Shown here: in pieces, positions 28,415 through 37,447 of the stretch | How the letters are laid out: each line of letters starts with the position of its first letter | How positions within the stretch are numbered: position 1 is the stretch's first letter | Origin: Tahibacter soli | Lineage (GTDB): Bacteria; Pseudomonadota; Gammaproteobacteria; Xanthomonadales; Rhodanobacteraceae | Assembly (NCBI RefSeq): GCF_025717065.2 | Contig: NZ_JAOVZO020000020.1 | Span: 124,001-188,000, forward strand | DNA length: 64,000 bases | Reading direction: 5' to 3' | Notes under the pieces: model-generated | The model's input: only the letters and a program-made list of their open reading frames with translations | Databases searched by the model: none | Told to the model about the DNA's origin: nothing | Translations under genes and position numbers: made by a program

Positions 28415-29230
28415 TCAGCCGCGCCGCGCCTCGCGCCACGCGTGCCAGAACGTCGTCGCCGGCGCCCGCGCCAGGCCGTGCCACAGCACCGGCAGCGGGT
28501 CGGCGGCGCGCCGTGCTGCCGCAACGAGCCGGCGGTCGAGCCGCGCGCGCGCGCGCGCGGCGAGCGTCGCCGCGTCGCCGACGGCGGCGAGATCGGCGGC
28601 GATGTCGGCAAGCTGGTCGTGCATCGCCGCGTCGCGCGCCGCGCCGGGCCGCGCGAGATCGTCGCGCGACAGCTGGTGCCGCGCGAGGCGGTTCAGCGGC
28701 AGCGTCGCGCGCATGTCCTCGTCGTCGAACGGCGTGCGTGCGGTTTCTCGCAGCAGATGGTGCACGGTGCGCGCCCGCGCGCTCGCGGCCTCGCCGTCGT
28801 CGGTCGCGCCGAACGCCGCGCGTTCGAGCCGCGCGATCGGCGCGAACACGCGCGCGGCCTGCGCGCGCTGCGCCGCGTAGTCGGACGGCGGTCCGGCCTC
28901 GCGCAGCGCGAGCGTCGCGGCGAGCAGCGCGTCGACGGCGCGCGCGTCGAACGCCTGCGCGGTTTCACCCAATGCCTGGCTGATCGGATGCCGGCCCTCG
29001 CCGCGCGCCGCGCGTTCGATTTCGTCGCGCCACCATTGCAGCTTGACCGCGGCGACCTGCGCCTCGGGCAGGTGGAACGCGGTCTGCGCCAGTTCGTGCG
29101 CGAGGCATTCGAACGCGGTCAGCGCATCGCGGCGATCGGGCGCGACGAACGCGCGCACGATCGGAAACTCGGGGCGCGCCTGCACTAGCTTCGCGACGAA
29201 GCTCGCGAACGCGGTGTCGCCGGCGTTCAT
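28415..29230 (-). CDS. squalene/phytoene synthase family protein
   Basis: 271 residues of the all-helical isoprenoid synthase family. The clearest block is VKLQWWRDEIERAARG near residue 65, followed by HPISQALGET. The canonical double Asp-rich motifs of true phytoene/squalene synthases are weak, and no other carotenoid or hopanoid genes are near. It could therefore be a non-catalytic NDUFAF6-like member. The start overlaps the gph stop by ATGA, so it is co-translated with gph and ubiG. Confidence 0.75.
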   Translation of the reverse strand: MNAGDTAFASFVAKLVQARPEFPIVRAFVAPDRRDALTAFECLAHELAQTAFHLPEAQVAAVKLQWWRDEIERAARGEGRHPISQALGETAQAFDARAVDALLAATLALREAGPPSDYAAQRAQAARVFAPIARLERAAFGATDDGEAASARARTVHHLLRETARTPFDDEDMRATLPLNRLARHQLSRDDLARPGAARDAAMHDQLADIAADLAAVGDAATLAARARARLDRRLVAAARRAADPLPVLWHGLARAPATTFWHAWREARRG

Positions 29231-29898
29231 GCGGCGAGGCTGAGCGCCGTCGTGAGCTCGGCGGCCGAATGGACGACGAGATCGGCGGCCCACGCGGCCG
29301 GATCTTCGCCGTCGAGGTAACCCCACGCCGCCGCGACCGTCAGCATGCCGGCGCCGCGACCCGCTTCGATGTCGCGCAGATCGTCGCCGACATAGGCGCA
29401 GCGCGCGGGATCGAGGCCCGCGATCGCACAGGCGTGCAGCACCGGTGCCGGATCGGGCTTCTTCACGGCGAGCGTGTCGCCGCTCACGAGCGCGACGCAG
29501 CGCGCGCCCCAGCCGATCTGTTCGACGAGCGGGCGCGCGAGCCAGCCCGGTTTGTTCGTGACGATGCCCCAGCGACCGCCGCGCCCCTCGATCGCGTTGA
29601 GCAGGCGCTCGACGCCGGCGAACGGCCGGGAATGCACGAGGATGTTCGTCGCGTACAGATCGAGAAACCGCTGCAGCAGCGCGTCGCGCGCGTCGTCGTC
29701 GAGGTGCGGCAGTCCTCGGCGCAGCATCGCGCGGCCGCCCTTGGAAACGACGTGGCGAATGCCGTCGGCGTCCGGCGGCGGCGCGCCGATTTCCACGCAC
29801 AGGCGGCGCACCGCGTCGACGAGATCGGGCGCGCTGTCGACGAGCGTACCGTCGAGGTCGAACAGCACCGCGTCGAGGTCGTGGCCGAACAGTTTCAT
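29227..29898 (-). CDS. gph: phosphoglycolate phosphatase (HAD family)
   Basis: Removes phosphate from 2-phosphoglycolate formed by DNA repair or other routes. 223 residues. The HAD motif I is VLFDLDGTLVDSAPD, motif II/III is VTNKPGW with KKPDPAPVL, and motif IV is YVGDDLRDIEAGR. The cap domain is small and helical. The gene overlaps ubiG by ATGA. The ubiG-gph arrangement is common in gammaproteobacteria. Confidence 0.93.
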   Translation of the reverse strand: MKLFGHDLDAVLFDLDGTLVDSAPDLVDAVRRLCVEIGAPPPDADGIRHVVSKGGRAMLRRGLPHLDDDARDALLQRFLDLYATNILVHSRPFAGVERLLNAIEGRGGRWGIVTNKPGWLARPLVEQIGWGARCVALVSGDTLAVKKPDPAPVLHACAIAGLDPARCAYVGDDLRDIEAGRGAGMLTVAAAWGYLDGEDPAAWAADLVVHSAAELTTALSLAA

Positions 29899-30614
29899 CG
29901 GGGCTTCTCCGCGGCGAGCAGGTAGTTCACCGCGACCGACGGCTTCGTCGCCGCCTTGCGCGTGAACGGGTTGTAGTCGAGGCCGCGCAGGTCGGCCAGT
30001 TCGAGGCTGGCCGCGCGCAGCGCCGTCGCGAGTTCGCTCGGCCGGATGAACTGCGCGTAGCGATGCGTGCCGCGCGGCAACAGGCGCATCACGTATTCCG
30101 CGCCGACGATCGCGAGCGCGAACGCGGCCGGCGTGCGGTTCAATGTGGAAAAGAAGACTTTGCCGCCCGGCTTGAGCAATCGCGCGCACGCGCCGACGAC
30201 GCTGCCGGGATCGGGCACGTGTTCGAGCATTTCCATGCAGGCGATCGCGTCGTACGTGCCGGCCTCGTCGTCGGCGAGCGCCTCGACGCTGACCTCGCGA
30301 TAGTCGACCTTGAGGTTCGATTCGAACAGGTGCAGGCGCGCGACGTCGAGCACGCCGGGCGACAGGTCGATCGCGGTGACGTTCGCGCCCGCGCGTGCGA
30401 GCGCTTCGCTCAACAGCCCCCCGCCGCAACCGACGTCGAGCACGCGCGCGCCGCCGAGGCTCGCGCGTTCGGCGATGTAGGCGAGGCGCACGGGATTGAG
30501 GTCGTGCAGCGGTCGCGACTCGCCGTCGGGGTCCCACCAGCGGCTGGCGAGGCGGTCGAATTTCGCGGTTTCGGCGCGGTCGACGTTAAGCGCGCGGGAC
30601 GTGTGATCTGTCAT
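29895..30614 (-). CDS. ubiG: ubiquinone biosynthesis O-methyltransferase
   Basis: SAM-dependent O-methylation at two steps of ubiquinone synthesis. 239 residues. FDRLASRWWDPDGE...LHDLNPVRL is the UbiG-specific N-terminus, VLDVGCGGGLLSEALA binds SAM, and CMEMLEHVPDP is the post-I region. The start lies inside the 3' end of the preceding membrane-protein gene (29-base overlap), so translation is probably coupled. Confidence 0.95.
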   Translation of the reverse strand: MTDHTSRALNVDRAETAKFDRLASRWWDPDGESRPLHDLNPVRLAYIAERASLGGARVLDVGCGGGLLSEALARAGANVTAIDLSPGVLDVARLHLFESNLKVDYREVSVEALADDEAGTYDAIACMEMLEHVPDPGSVVGACARLLKPGGKVFFSTLNRTPAAFALAIVGAEYVMRLLPRGTHRYAQFIRPSELATALRAASLELADLRGLDYNPFTRKAATKPSVAVNYLLAAEKPR

Positions 30615-31101
30615 CGTTGCTGACCTCGGAATGCGCGATGGCCGGCTTCGCGGCGCGCGAGGCGCGCCACAACAGCAGCAGTACCGCGATGGCGAACAGA
30701 TTGATGCCGAAAACGAACGGGCGTTCCGGCCGGACGGCGAAATCGAAGTCGAAGCTGAAGCCGAACGCGTAGAAGATGCCACGGTTCAGCGACTCGCCGC
30801 TGCCCTTGACGAAGATTTCGCAGGCGGGCCCGGTCCACAGCCGGTACACGAACGACGTGGTCGCCAGATGCGGAACCTGCGCCAGCCAGAAAAGGCCGCT
30901 CGCGACCAAGGCCTGGCGGTGCGGAACGGATCGCCAAAGGCCGATGCCGGCGACGAGCGCGGCGACGAACAGCACGCCGAACGCGATGCTTGCGGCGAGG
31001 CTGTCGTCGCTGCCGGTCGCCAGAACCAGCAGCGCGATCCCGATGCCGCTGCCCGCGATTTGCAGCACGCCGACCAGCCGCAACCAAAGCTTGAGCTTCA
31101 T
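30586..31101 (-). CDS. small membrane protein of unknown function
   Basis: 171 residues with four predicted transmembrane segments (about residues 8-28, 36-56, 66-85 and 130-150) and a polar, His/Arg-containing C-terminus. I do not recognise the family. It starts 8 bases downstream of the mtaD stop and its end overlaps ubiG by 29 bases, so it belongs to the run mtaD-this-ubiG-gph-phytoene synthase-like. That position may hint at a membrane partner in quinone synthesis, but nothing in the sequence shows it. Confidence 0.6.
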   Translation of the reverse strand: MKLKLWLRLVGVLQIAGSGIGIALLVLATGSDDSLAASIAFGVLFVAALVAGIGLWRSVPHRQALVASGLFWLAQVPHLATTSFVYRLWTGPACEIFVKGSGESLNRGIFYAFGFSFDFDFAVRPERPFVFGINLFAIAVLLLLWRASRAAKPAIAHSEVSNDDRSHVPRA

Positions 31102-31109
31102 GCCGTCGC

Positions 31110-32435
31110 CTACTGCAGCCGTTCGCGCCAGCGTTGCGCGCGTTCGCGCAGCTCGGCGACGTCGATGCCGGTCAGCCGCCCGTGCGCGAGCTTGCGCACG
31201 CCGGCGATCCACACGTCGCTCACCTGATGGCGGCCGGCCGTGTAGATGAGCTGCGAGACGACGTTGTAGATCGGGTGCATCTCGATCGCGTCCAGCCGCA
31301 CCGCCGCGAGATCGGCTTCCTTGCCCGCCTCGATCGAACCGACGCGTTCGGACCAGCCGAGCGCGCGTGCGGCGTTCAGCGTCGCGGCACGCAGCGTCGA
31401 CGCGGCGTCGAGCGCGCGCGCGTCGTTCGCGACGGCCTTGGCGAGCAGCGCCGCCGTGCGCATCTCGCCGAACATGTCGAGATCGTTGTTGCTCGCGCAG
31501 CCGTCCGTGCCGAGCGCGACGTTGACGCCGGCGCGGCGCAGGTCCTCGGCGCGGCAGAAACCGCTCGCGAGCTTGAGATTCGATTCGGGACAGTGAATGA
31601 CGCTGACGCCGGCCTCGGCGCACAGCGCGATTTCGGCGTCGGTCAGCTGCGTCATGTGCACGGCGATCAGGTGATCGTTGACGATGCCGAGGCCCTGCAG
31701 GCGCTGCATCGGCCGCACGCCGTGGTCGCGGCGCGAATCGTCGACCTCCTGCGCGGTTTCGTGCAGGTGCAGGTGCACCGGAATATCGAGCTGGTCGGAC
31801 AGAAGGCGCGTGCGTTCGAACGCCTCGTCGCTGACCGTGTACGGCGCGTGCGGCGCGAACGCGGTGCCGATCAGCGCGACGTCGCGCAGTTCGTCGTGCA
31901 CGGCGAGCGCCTTGTCGAAGTATTCGTCGCGCGTCTTCGCCCACGCGCTCGGAAATTCGATCAGCGGCAGGCCGACCATCGCGCGAAAGCCGTGGCGGCG
32001 GTACGTCGCGGCCTGCACGTCGGGAAAGAAATAGTTTTCGCTGCACGCGGTGGTGCCGCCGCGCAGCATTTCGGCGATGGCGATCTCGATGCCGTCGCGG
32101 ACGAATTCCGGGCCGATCGCCTTGGCTTCGGCCGGCCAGATATGGTCCTTGAGCCAGGTCATCAGCGGCAGGTCGTCGGCGATGCCGCGCATCAGCGTCA
32201 TCGGGTTGTGCGTATGCGCGTTGATGAGGCCGGGAATCAGCGCGTGCTCGGAAAGGTCGACGGTCTCGCGCGGCGCGTAGCGTTCGCGCGCGTCGGCGAT
32301 CGGCAGCAAGTCGACGATGAGGCCGTCGTCGACGGCAACGGCATGGTGCTCCAGGACGACGGCATGCGGCTCGACCGGCACCACCCAGCGAGCCTCGATG
32401 ACGATATCGACTTCGCGCTTGGGCGTGGAACTCAC
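31110..32435 (-). CDS. mtaD: 5-methylthioadenosine/S-adenosylhomocysteine deaminase (TRZ/ATZ family)
   Basis: 441 residues of the amidohydrolase superfamily. Metal ligands are visible in NAHTHNPMTLMRG (HxH), in HLHLHETAQE and in ALGTDGCASNND (Asp). IHCPESNLKLASG is the usual purine-deaminase block. Likely action: deamination of MTA and SAH by-products of methylation and polyamine reactions. Lying first in the transcript before ubiG, it would help clear SAH made by the methyltransferase, a common gene pairing. A distinct substrate within this broad family cannot be excluded. Confidence 0.85.
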   Translation of the reverse strand: MSSTPKREVDIVIEARWVVPVEPHAVVLEHHAVAVDDGLIVDLLPIADARERYAPRETVDLSEHALIPGLINAHTHNPMTLMRGIADDLPLMTWLKDHIWPAEAKAIGPEFVRDGIEIAIAEMLRGGTTACSENYFFPDVQAATYRRHGFRAMVGLPLIEFPSAWAKTRDEYFDKALAVHDELRDVALIGTAFAPHAPYTVSDEAFERTRLLSDQLDIPVHLHLHETAQEVDDSRRDHGVRPMQRLQGLGIVNDHLIAVHMTQLTDAEIALCAEAGVSVIHCPESNLKLASGFCRAEDLRRAGVNVALGTDGCASNNDLDMFGEMRTAALLAKAVANDARALDAASTLRAATLNAARALGWSERVGSIEAGKEADLAAVRLDAIEMHPIYNVVSQLIYTAGRHQVSDVWIAGVRKLAHGRLTGIDVAELRERAQRWRERLQ

Positions 32436-32483
32436 GCGGTGCTCCTTGTTCGGCTACGGTGGCGCATGATGGGGGTTGATATG

Positions 32484-32517
32484 AAAAAGGGAAACCCGTT
32501 GAGGAGTTTCCCTTTTT
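32484..32517 (-). terminator. intrinsic terminator downstream of efp
   Basis: AAAAAGGGAAAC and GTTTCCCTTTTT form a 12-bp stem with a 10-base loop, with T-runs on both strands. For the minus strand it would end the efp transcript before the mtaD promoter region. Confidence 0.75.
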
Positions 32518-32635
32518 CTTTGCTCGTCATCCCGATCGTTCGGTGTCGTGCAGGATATTCGTCGTATCGGGAAGTCCCGACGTCGCGGCGACCATCAAGC
32601 GCGACGCGATCGTGCGCCGCGCCCCCTCATCCCAC

Positions 32636-32806
32636 CCTTCTCCCCCAACGCGGTTGGGGGAGAAGGAGTCGAGGGTTCCCGCGCTGCGCCGCTTGAGCCC
32701 TCTCGCCAAAGTTCGCCTGGGGGAGAGGGTTGGGTGGAGTCGAGGGTTCCTGCGCTGCGCCGCTTGAGCCCTCTCCCCCAAGCTCGCTTGGGGGAGAGGG
32801 TTGGGT
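32636..32806. repeat. hairpin-rich repeat block with two 71-bp tandem units
   Basis: A 14-bp perfect hairpin (CCTTCTCCCCCAAC, 32636-32649, with 32653-32666) is followed by two 71-bp tandem units, 32665-32735 and 32736-32806. The units differ at a few positions and each contains a further CCCTCTC...GAGAGGG hairpin. The stretch 32436-32889 contains no convincing gene. The CTCCCCCAA...TTGGGGGAG theme is a widespread intergenic repeat in GC-rich proteobacteria. Confidence 0.8.
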
Positions 32807-32889
32807 GAGGGGGCGACGTCGAGGTCTTCGTTGCGCGACGGAAAAGCCGCTTCAAGGCACGCAACGCATTCGTACCAGATAGCAGTCGC

Positions 32890-33456
32890 TTATTTGACGC
32901 GCGACACGTATTCGCCGGTGCGCGTATCCACCTTGATCTTCTCGCCCTGCCCCACGAACAGCGGCACGCGGACCACCGCGCCCGTTTCGAGCTTCGCCGG
33001 CTTGCCGCCGCCGCCCGACGTGTCGCCGCGGACGCCCGGATCGGTTTCCGTGATGTCGAGTTCGACGAAGTTCGGCGCCGCGACGATCAGCGGCGTGCCG
33101 TTCCACAGCGTCACCACGCAGGTTTCGTTGCCCTTGAGCCACTTCGCCGCATCGGCCATCGCGGCGGCGTCGGCCGGCACCTGCTCGTGGGTTTCCGGGT
33201 GCATGAAATGCCAGAACTCGCCGTCGGAGTAGAGGTATTCCATGTCGGTATCCATCACGTCCGCCGATTCGAGCGAATCGGTGGCCTTCATCGTCAGTTC
33301 CACGACGCGGCCCGACTTGATGAAGCGGTACTTCACGCGCGTGAACGCCTGGCCCTTGCCCGGCTTGACGTATTCGGTGTCGGTGATGACGCACGGCTCG
33401 TTGTTGACGATGATCTTCATGCCGTTCTTGACGTCATTCATGCCATAGCTGGCCAT
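32890..33456 (-). CDS. efp: elongation factor P
   Basis: Rescues ribosomes stalled at polyproline. 188 residues: KOW-like domain I, then two OB domains. The loop VKPGKGQAF carries Lys34, the residue beta-lysylated by EpmA after EpmB makes beta-lysine. The gene for EpmB is divergent next door, so Lys modification is the likely form here. An unusual but in-family Gly-rich loop ([10 protein letters not shown]) lies in the last domain. AGGAGT lies five bases before the ATG. Confidence 0.97.
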   Translation of the reverse strand: MASYGMNDVKNGMKIIVNNEPCVITDTEYVKPGKGQAFTRVKYRFIKSGRVVELTMKATDSLESADVMDTDMEYLYSDGEFWHFMHPETHEQVPADAAAMADAAKWLKGNETCVVTLWNGTPLIVAAPNFVELDITETDPGVRGDTSGGGGKPAKLETGAVVRVPLFVGQGEKIKVDTRTGEYVSRVK

Positions 33457-33543
33457 GATTCACTCCTGAAACTGGTGGTCGCCGCGCGTTCGACGGCTAC
33501 AATAGACGGTTGCCGGGTTGCCCGGAATTTGTAGAAGCCCGCC
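33457..33543. promoter_or_regulatory. divergent efp/epmB promoter region
   Basis: The 87-base gap separates two divergent genes. TACAAT at 33498-33503 is a good plus-strand -10 element. Overlapping it on the minus strand TATTGT could serve efp. Matching -35 boxes are weak, so the assignment is tentative. Confidence 0.35.
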
Positions 33544-34566
33544 ATGATAACCGCTAACCGCCACCGTGCGCAGCCGGCATCCGACGCCGTCCGGCCGAGC
33601 TGGCAGCAGCTGTGGCGCGACGCCGTCACCGACCCGGCCGAACTCCTCGCGCTCGTCGGCCTCGCCGATCGCGCAGCCGACCTCCTGCCCGCCCGCGACA
33701 CCGGCTTTCCGTTGCGCGTGCCGCGCGGGTTCGTCGCGCGCATGCGCCACGGCGACCCGAACGACCCGCTGCTGCGCCAGGTGCTGCCGCTCGCCGCCGA
33801 ACTCGACGCCGCGCCCGGCTTCGCGCTCGACGCCGTCGGCGACATGGCCGCCCGTTCGGCGCACGGCGTGCTGCAGAAGTACCACGGCCGCGCGCTGCTG
33901 ATCGCCACCGGCTCGTGCGCGATCAACTGCCGCTACTGCTTTCGCCGCCACTTCCCGTACGCCGACGAAACCGCCGCGGCCAACCGCTGGCAGGCCGCGA
34001 TCGCGGCGCTCGCCGCCGACCCGGGCGTCGACGAGGCGATTCTCTCCGGCGGCGATCCGCTGTCGCTGTCGAACGCGAAACTCGCGGAATTCCTCACCGC
34101 GGTCGCCGGCATGCCGCACATCCGCCGCGTCCGGCTGCATACCCGCCTGCCGGTCGTGCTGCCCGAGCGCATCGACGCCGGCCTCGCCGATCTCCTGGCC
34201 GCGCTGCCGCAGCGCGTCGCGGTCGTGCTGCACGCGAACCACGCGAACGAACTCGATGCCGGCGTCGCCGACGCCTGCCGGCGCCTGCGCGACGCCGGTG
34301 CGACGCTCCTGAACCAGTCGGTGCTGCTCGCCGGGATCAACGACGACGAGGCCGCGCTCGCCGCGCTGTCCGAACGCCTGTTCGACTGCGGCGTGCTGCC
34401 GTACTACCTGCACCAGCTCGACCGCGTGCAGGGCGCCGCGCACTTCGAAGTCGACGATACGGTCGCGTTGGCGCTCGTCGAAGCGCTGCGCAACCGGCTG
34501 CCGGGCTATCTCGTGCCCAAACTCGTGCGCGAAATCGCGGGCGCGCCGGCCAAGACGCCGCTGTGA
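33544..34566 (+). CDS. epmB: EF-P (R)-beta-lysine aminomutase
   Basis: Radical SAM, PLP-dependent conversion of alpha-lysine to (R)-beta-lysine for EF-P modification. 340 residues. The SAM cluster motif is CAINCRYCF (CxxxCxxC). SGGDPLSLSNAKL and HTRLPVVLPERI are aminomutase blocks, and YYLHQLDRVQGAAHF holds the PLP-region signature. Its divergent pairing with efp fits the function. epmA is not in the window. Confidence 0.93.
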   Translation: MITANRHRAQPASDAVRPSWQQLWRDAVTDPAELLALVGLADRAADLLPARDTGFPLRVPRGFVARMRHGDPNDPLLRQVLPLAAELDAAPGFALDAVGDMAARSAHGVLQKYHGRALLIATGSCAINCRYCFRRHFPYADETAAANRWQAAIAALAADPGVDEAILSGGDPLSLSNAKLAEFLTAVAGMPHIRRVRLHTRLPVVLPERIDAGLADLLAALPQRVAVVLHANHANELDAGVADACRRLRDAGATLLNQSVLLAGINDDEAALAALSERLFDCGVLPYYLHQLDRVQGAAHFEVDDTVALALVEALRNRLPGYLVPKLVREIAGAPAKTPL

Positions 34567-34767
34567 CGCCCTACGCTATTCGGGGCGCTTCGTCTGGTAA
34601 ACGGGGGACGAATCCGGTAAAAACGGCGACAGACGGTACTGCTCGCACGCGGTGCTCCGAGTCGAACCTCCCCAGGATCTGTCCGCGCCGGACGCGGCAC
34701 CACCCCGATGGGTACCTATCCGGCGTCGTCGATCGCCCGCGTACCATCGATTTGTGCTCCGAGCCCA

Positions 34768-36843
34768 ATGAGTAAACAGGACAGTGTCATCAAGCTGCTG
34801 CTGATCGAGGATTCGGTCGAGGATGCCGAGCAGCAGATCAGCGTATTGCGCAACGGCGGCATCGCCGTCCGCCCGACCCGGGCGACCAACGAAGCCGAAC
34901 TCGAAGACCAGATCGCCCAGGCCACGCCCGACCTCATCCTCGTCAACCTCGCCGCCAAATCGCTGCGGCTCGACCAGGTGGCCGAAGCGGCCAACCGCGG
35001 CGGCAAGGACATCGCGATCGTCGCGACCGCCTCGGGCCCGAGCGAAGACCAGATCGTCAACGCGTTCCGCGAAGGCGCGCGCGCGCTGGCGCTGCGCGGC
35101 CGGCCCGATCACATCCAGATGATCGTGCGGCGCGAATTCGAAAGCCTGCTGATGCGCCGCAACGTGCGCAAGCTCGAAGCGGCCCTGCGCGAAATCGAAC
35201 GCCGCTGCGACTCGCTGCTCGATTCGTCGCGCGACCCCATCGCCTACGTGCACGAAGGCATGCACGTGCGCGCGAACAAGGCGTATCTCGAAATGTTCGG
35301 CTTCGAGGACTTCGAAGACATCGAAAGCATGTCGATCCTCGACATGATCGCGCCGGACGACGCCGACGACTTCAAATCGCTGCTGAAAAAGCTCTCGAAG
35401 GGCGAAAAGCCGCCGCAGAAGCTCAACCTCAAGGCGCAGCGCAGCGACGGCTCGACGTTCGACGCGACGATGGAATTCGCCGAGGCGAGCTACGACGGCG
35501 AACCGTGCCAGCAGGTGATCTTCCGCCAGCAGACGGCGAATCCCGAGCTCGAGAAGGAACTCGACGCGCTGCGCTCGAAGGATCTCGTCACCGACCTCTA
35601 CAACCGCCAGCACCTGCTGGTCGAACTCGACCGCACCGTCGCGCTCGCGGCGAGCGGTCGCAACGACCGCACGCTGATCCTGCTCGAACCCGACAACTTC
35701 AAGCAGGTGCTCGACACGATCGGCATCGGCAACGCCGACCTGCTGCTCGGCGACCTCGCCAACCTGATGCGCCGGCACCTGAAGGAAGTCGACGTCGCGG
35801 CGCGCTTCGCCGACCACACGTTCGCGGTGCTGCTGGTCGGCCGCGAACCGGAAGAATCGAAAAAAGTGGCCGAGCTGCTGCGCAAGGCGTTCAGCGACCG
35901 CATCTTCGAGGTCGGCAAGCAGTCGATCACGCTGACGATGTCGATCGGCGGCTCGCTGATCGGCGAGAAGAACGCGAACGCGCAGACGATCCTCGGGCAG
36001 GCCAACGCGACGCTGCGCGGCGCGCAGAGCGAAGGCGGCAACCGCGTCAACGTGTTCGACCCGGCGGCGCAGGACAAGGCCGCCGAAGAAAAGCAGCGGC
36101 ACTGGCTCAAGCTCGTGCAGGACGCGCTCGCGAACAACGGCTTCGTGCTGTTCAACCAGCCGATCATCAGCCTGCACGGCGCCGAGGGCGAATTCTTCGA
36201 AATCCTCCTGCGCATGCAGGGCGGACCGAAGGGCGAGATCACGCCGAACTTCTTCCTGCCGATCGCCGAGCAGTACGGCCTGATGCCGCAGATCGACCGC
36301 TGGGTCATCGCGCACGCGATCAAGGCGCTGGTCGAACGCGAGAAGGCCGGCAACAAGACCACGTACTTCATCAAGCTCACGCCGCAGTCGCTCGAAGACC
36401 AGACGCTGCTGCCGTGGATCGCGCAGCAGCTCAAGAACGCGCGCCTTCGCGGCGACGCGCTGGTGTTCGAGATGCCGGAAAGCAAGGTGGTGACGAGCCT
36501 GAAGCCCGCACGCGCGTTCGTCGCGGGGCTCAAGCAGATCCACTGCGGCTTCGCGCTCGAACAGTTCGGCTCGGGGCTGAACTCGTTCCAGCTGTTGAAG
36601 CATGTAGACGCGAACTACTTGAAGCTCGACCGCAGCTACATGGCCGAACTGCCAAAGCACAAAGAGAACCAGGAAAAGCTCAAGGAACTGTGCGACCAGG
36701 CGATGCACGCGGGCAAGCTCACGGTGGCCGAATTCGTGGAAGACGCGGCGAGCATGTCGATCCTGTTCAGCTGCGGCGTGAACTTCGTGCAGGGCAACTT
36801 CCTGCAGGAGCCTGAGAAGGTGATGGCTTACGAGGTGAGGTGA
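34768..36843 (+). CDS. fimX: FimX-like REC-PAS-GGDEF-EAL protein (degenerate output domains)
   Basis: 691 residues, the same length as Pseudomonas aeruginosa FimX. Domains: receiver-like at about 8-125 (LLLIEDSVEDAEQQ), PAS at about 150-265 (DPIAYVHEGMHVRANKAYLEMFGF), a GGDEF domain whose signature is degenerate (RFADHTFAVLL), and an EAL domain at about 440-685 whose signature reads FFEILLRM. Both enzyme sites are thus altered, so it is probably a c-di-GMP receptor and not an enzyme. FimX-type proteins control type IV pilus assembly and twitching at the cell pole. The start at 34768 gives the receiver domain directly; an upstream ATG at 34708 has no RBS. Confidence 0.85.
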   Translation: MSKQDSVIKLLLIEDSVEDAEQQISVLRNGGIAVRPTRATNEAELEDQIAQATPDLILVNLAAKSLRLDQVAEAANRGGKDIAIVATASGPSEDQIVNAFREGARALALRGRPDHIQMIVRREFESLLMRRNVRKLEAALREIERRCDSLLDSSRDPIAYVHEGMHVRANKAYLEMFGFEDFEDIESMSILDMIAPDDADDFKSLLKKLSKGEKPPQKLNLKAQRSDGSTFDATMEFAEASYDGEPCQQVIFRQQTANPELEKELDALRSKDLVTDLYNRQHLLVELDRTVALAASGRNDRTLILLEPDNFKQVLDTIGIGNADLLLGDLANLMRRHLKEVDVAARFADHTFAVLLVGREPEESKKVAELLRKAFSDRIFEVGKQSITLTMSIGGSLIGEKNANAQTILGQANATLRGAQSEGGNRVNVFDPAAQDKAAEEKQRHWLKLVQDALANNGFVLFNQPIISLHGAEGEFFEILLRMQGGPKGEITPNFFLPIAEQYGLMPQIDRWVIAHAIKALVEREKAGNKTTYFIKLTPQSLEDQTLLPWIAQQLKNARLRGDALVFEMPESKVVTSLKPARAFVAGLKQIHCGFALEQFGSGLNSFQLLKHVDANYLKLDRSYMAELPKHKENQEKLKELCDQAMHAGKLTVAEFVEDAASMSILFSCGVNFVQGNFLQEPEKVMAYEVR

Positions 36844-36880
36844 GGCGAGGTGCGTTTCGTCCTTGCCTTCTGCACTTATG

Positions 36881-37080
36881 CTCGTCATCCCAGCGAACGC
36901 TGGGATCCAGCCTTGGACTTTGCTCGCTTTTCGCTTTTGCCCGTCATCCCGACGAGAAGCGAAGCGACAACGGCGTAGCCGGCCCGAAGGGTGAGCGACG
37001 CAGGCGCGAGTCAAGCTGGGATCCAGCTTTTGACTTTTTTACTTTTGCTCGTCATCCCGGCGAAAGCCGGGGATCCAGCC
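36881..37080. repeat. cluster of three REP-like units
   Basis: Unit A is 36881-36912 (CTCGTCATCCCAGCG...CGCTGGGATCCAGCC). Unit B is 36940-37027, whose two halves are separated by about 65 bases of extra sequence. Unit C is 37048-37080 (GTCATCCCGGCGAAAGCCGG core). Between them lie T-rich spacers with GACTTT and CTTTTGC. They occupy the start of the long gene-poor stretch after fimX and are relatives of the palindrome after sufE. Confidence 0.75.
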
Positions 37081-37228
37081 GTTGCTTTCCCCCTCACTGC
37101 TTCGCCTGGTCCCTCAGCGAACTCTGACGAAGACGACAGGGACAGCAGTAATCCTCGCAGCGAACGCTCTCCCTATAAGCCAGCCGACTCCTGCCTGCCA
37201 CCTCAGGCAGTGAGAGGTTCCGCGTCGA

Positions 37229-37447
37229 CGAAGCAGAACGGATTCGATCATTGAAGCCTACATCAAATTGCTCGCGGCTCAGAATGGCCATGCAGAAGTC
37301 GTACACCTGTTGATCGGCAAGAGTGCCGACATTGCCTCGTCGCTACCGGCACGATGTGCGGGATCATCGAATACGCCGAGGACCCGGATCAGGCGAATGC
37401 TGCTTGACGCCGCAAATGATAAGAAGGGACGAGTCATCGAAAGGTGA
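37229..37447 (+). pseudogene. ankyrin-repeat gene relic
   Basis: The plus-strand frame from about 37229 to a TGA at 37445-37447 contains IEAYIKLLAAQNGHAEVVHL followed by LIGKSADIA, a good match to an ankyrin unit (..LAAQNGHxEVVxLLLxxGADI). No start codon with an RBS is present and the sequence on either side is unlike ankyrin repeats. This is a fragment of a former ankyrin protein gene. Confidence 0.6.

Noticed and set aside
32543-32808. Overlapping short frames across the 71-bp tandem repeat that encode repeated Leu/Arg peptides
   Set aside because: The peptides arise from the DNA repeat itself, frames exist on both strands, and there is no start signal.
34640-34700. A tRNA-like T-loop (GGTTCGACTC on the minus strand) upstream of fimX
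   Set aside because: The flanking bases do not form the T-stem, and no acceptor or anticodon arm can be folded.
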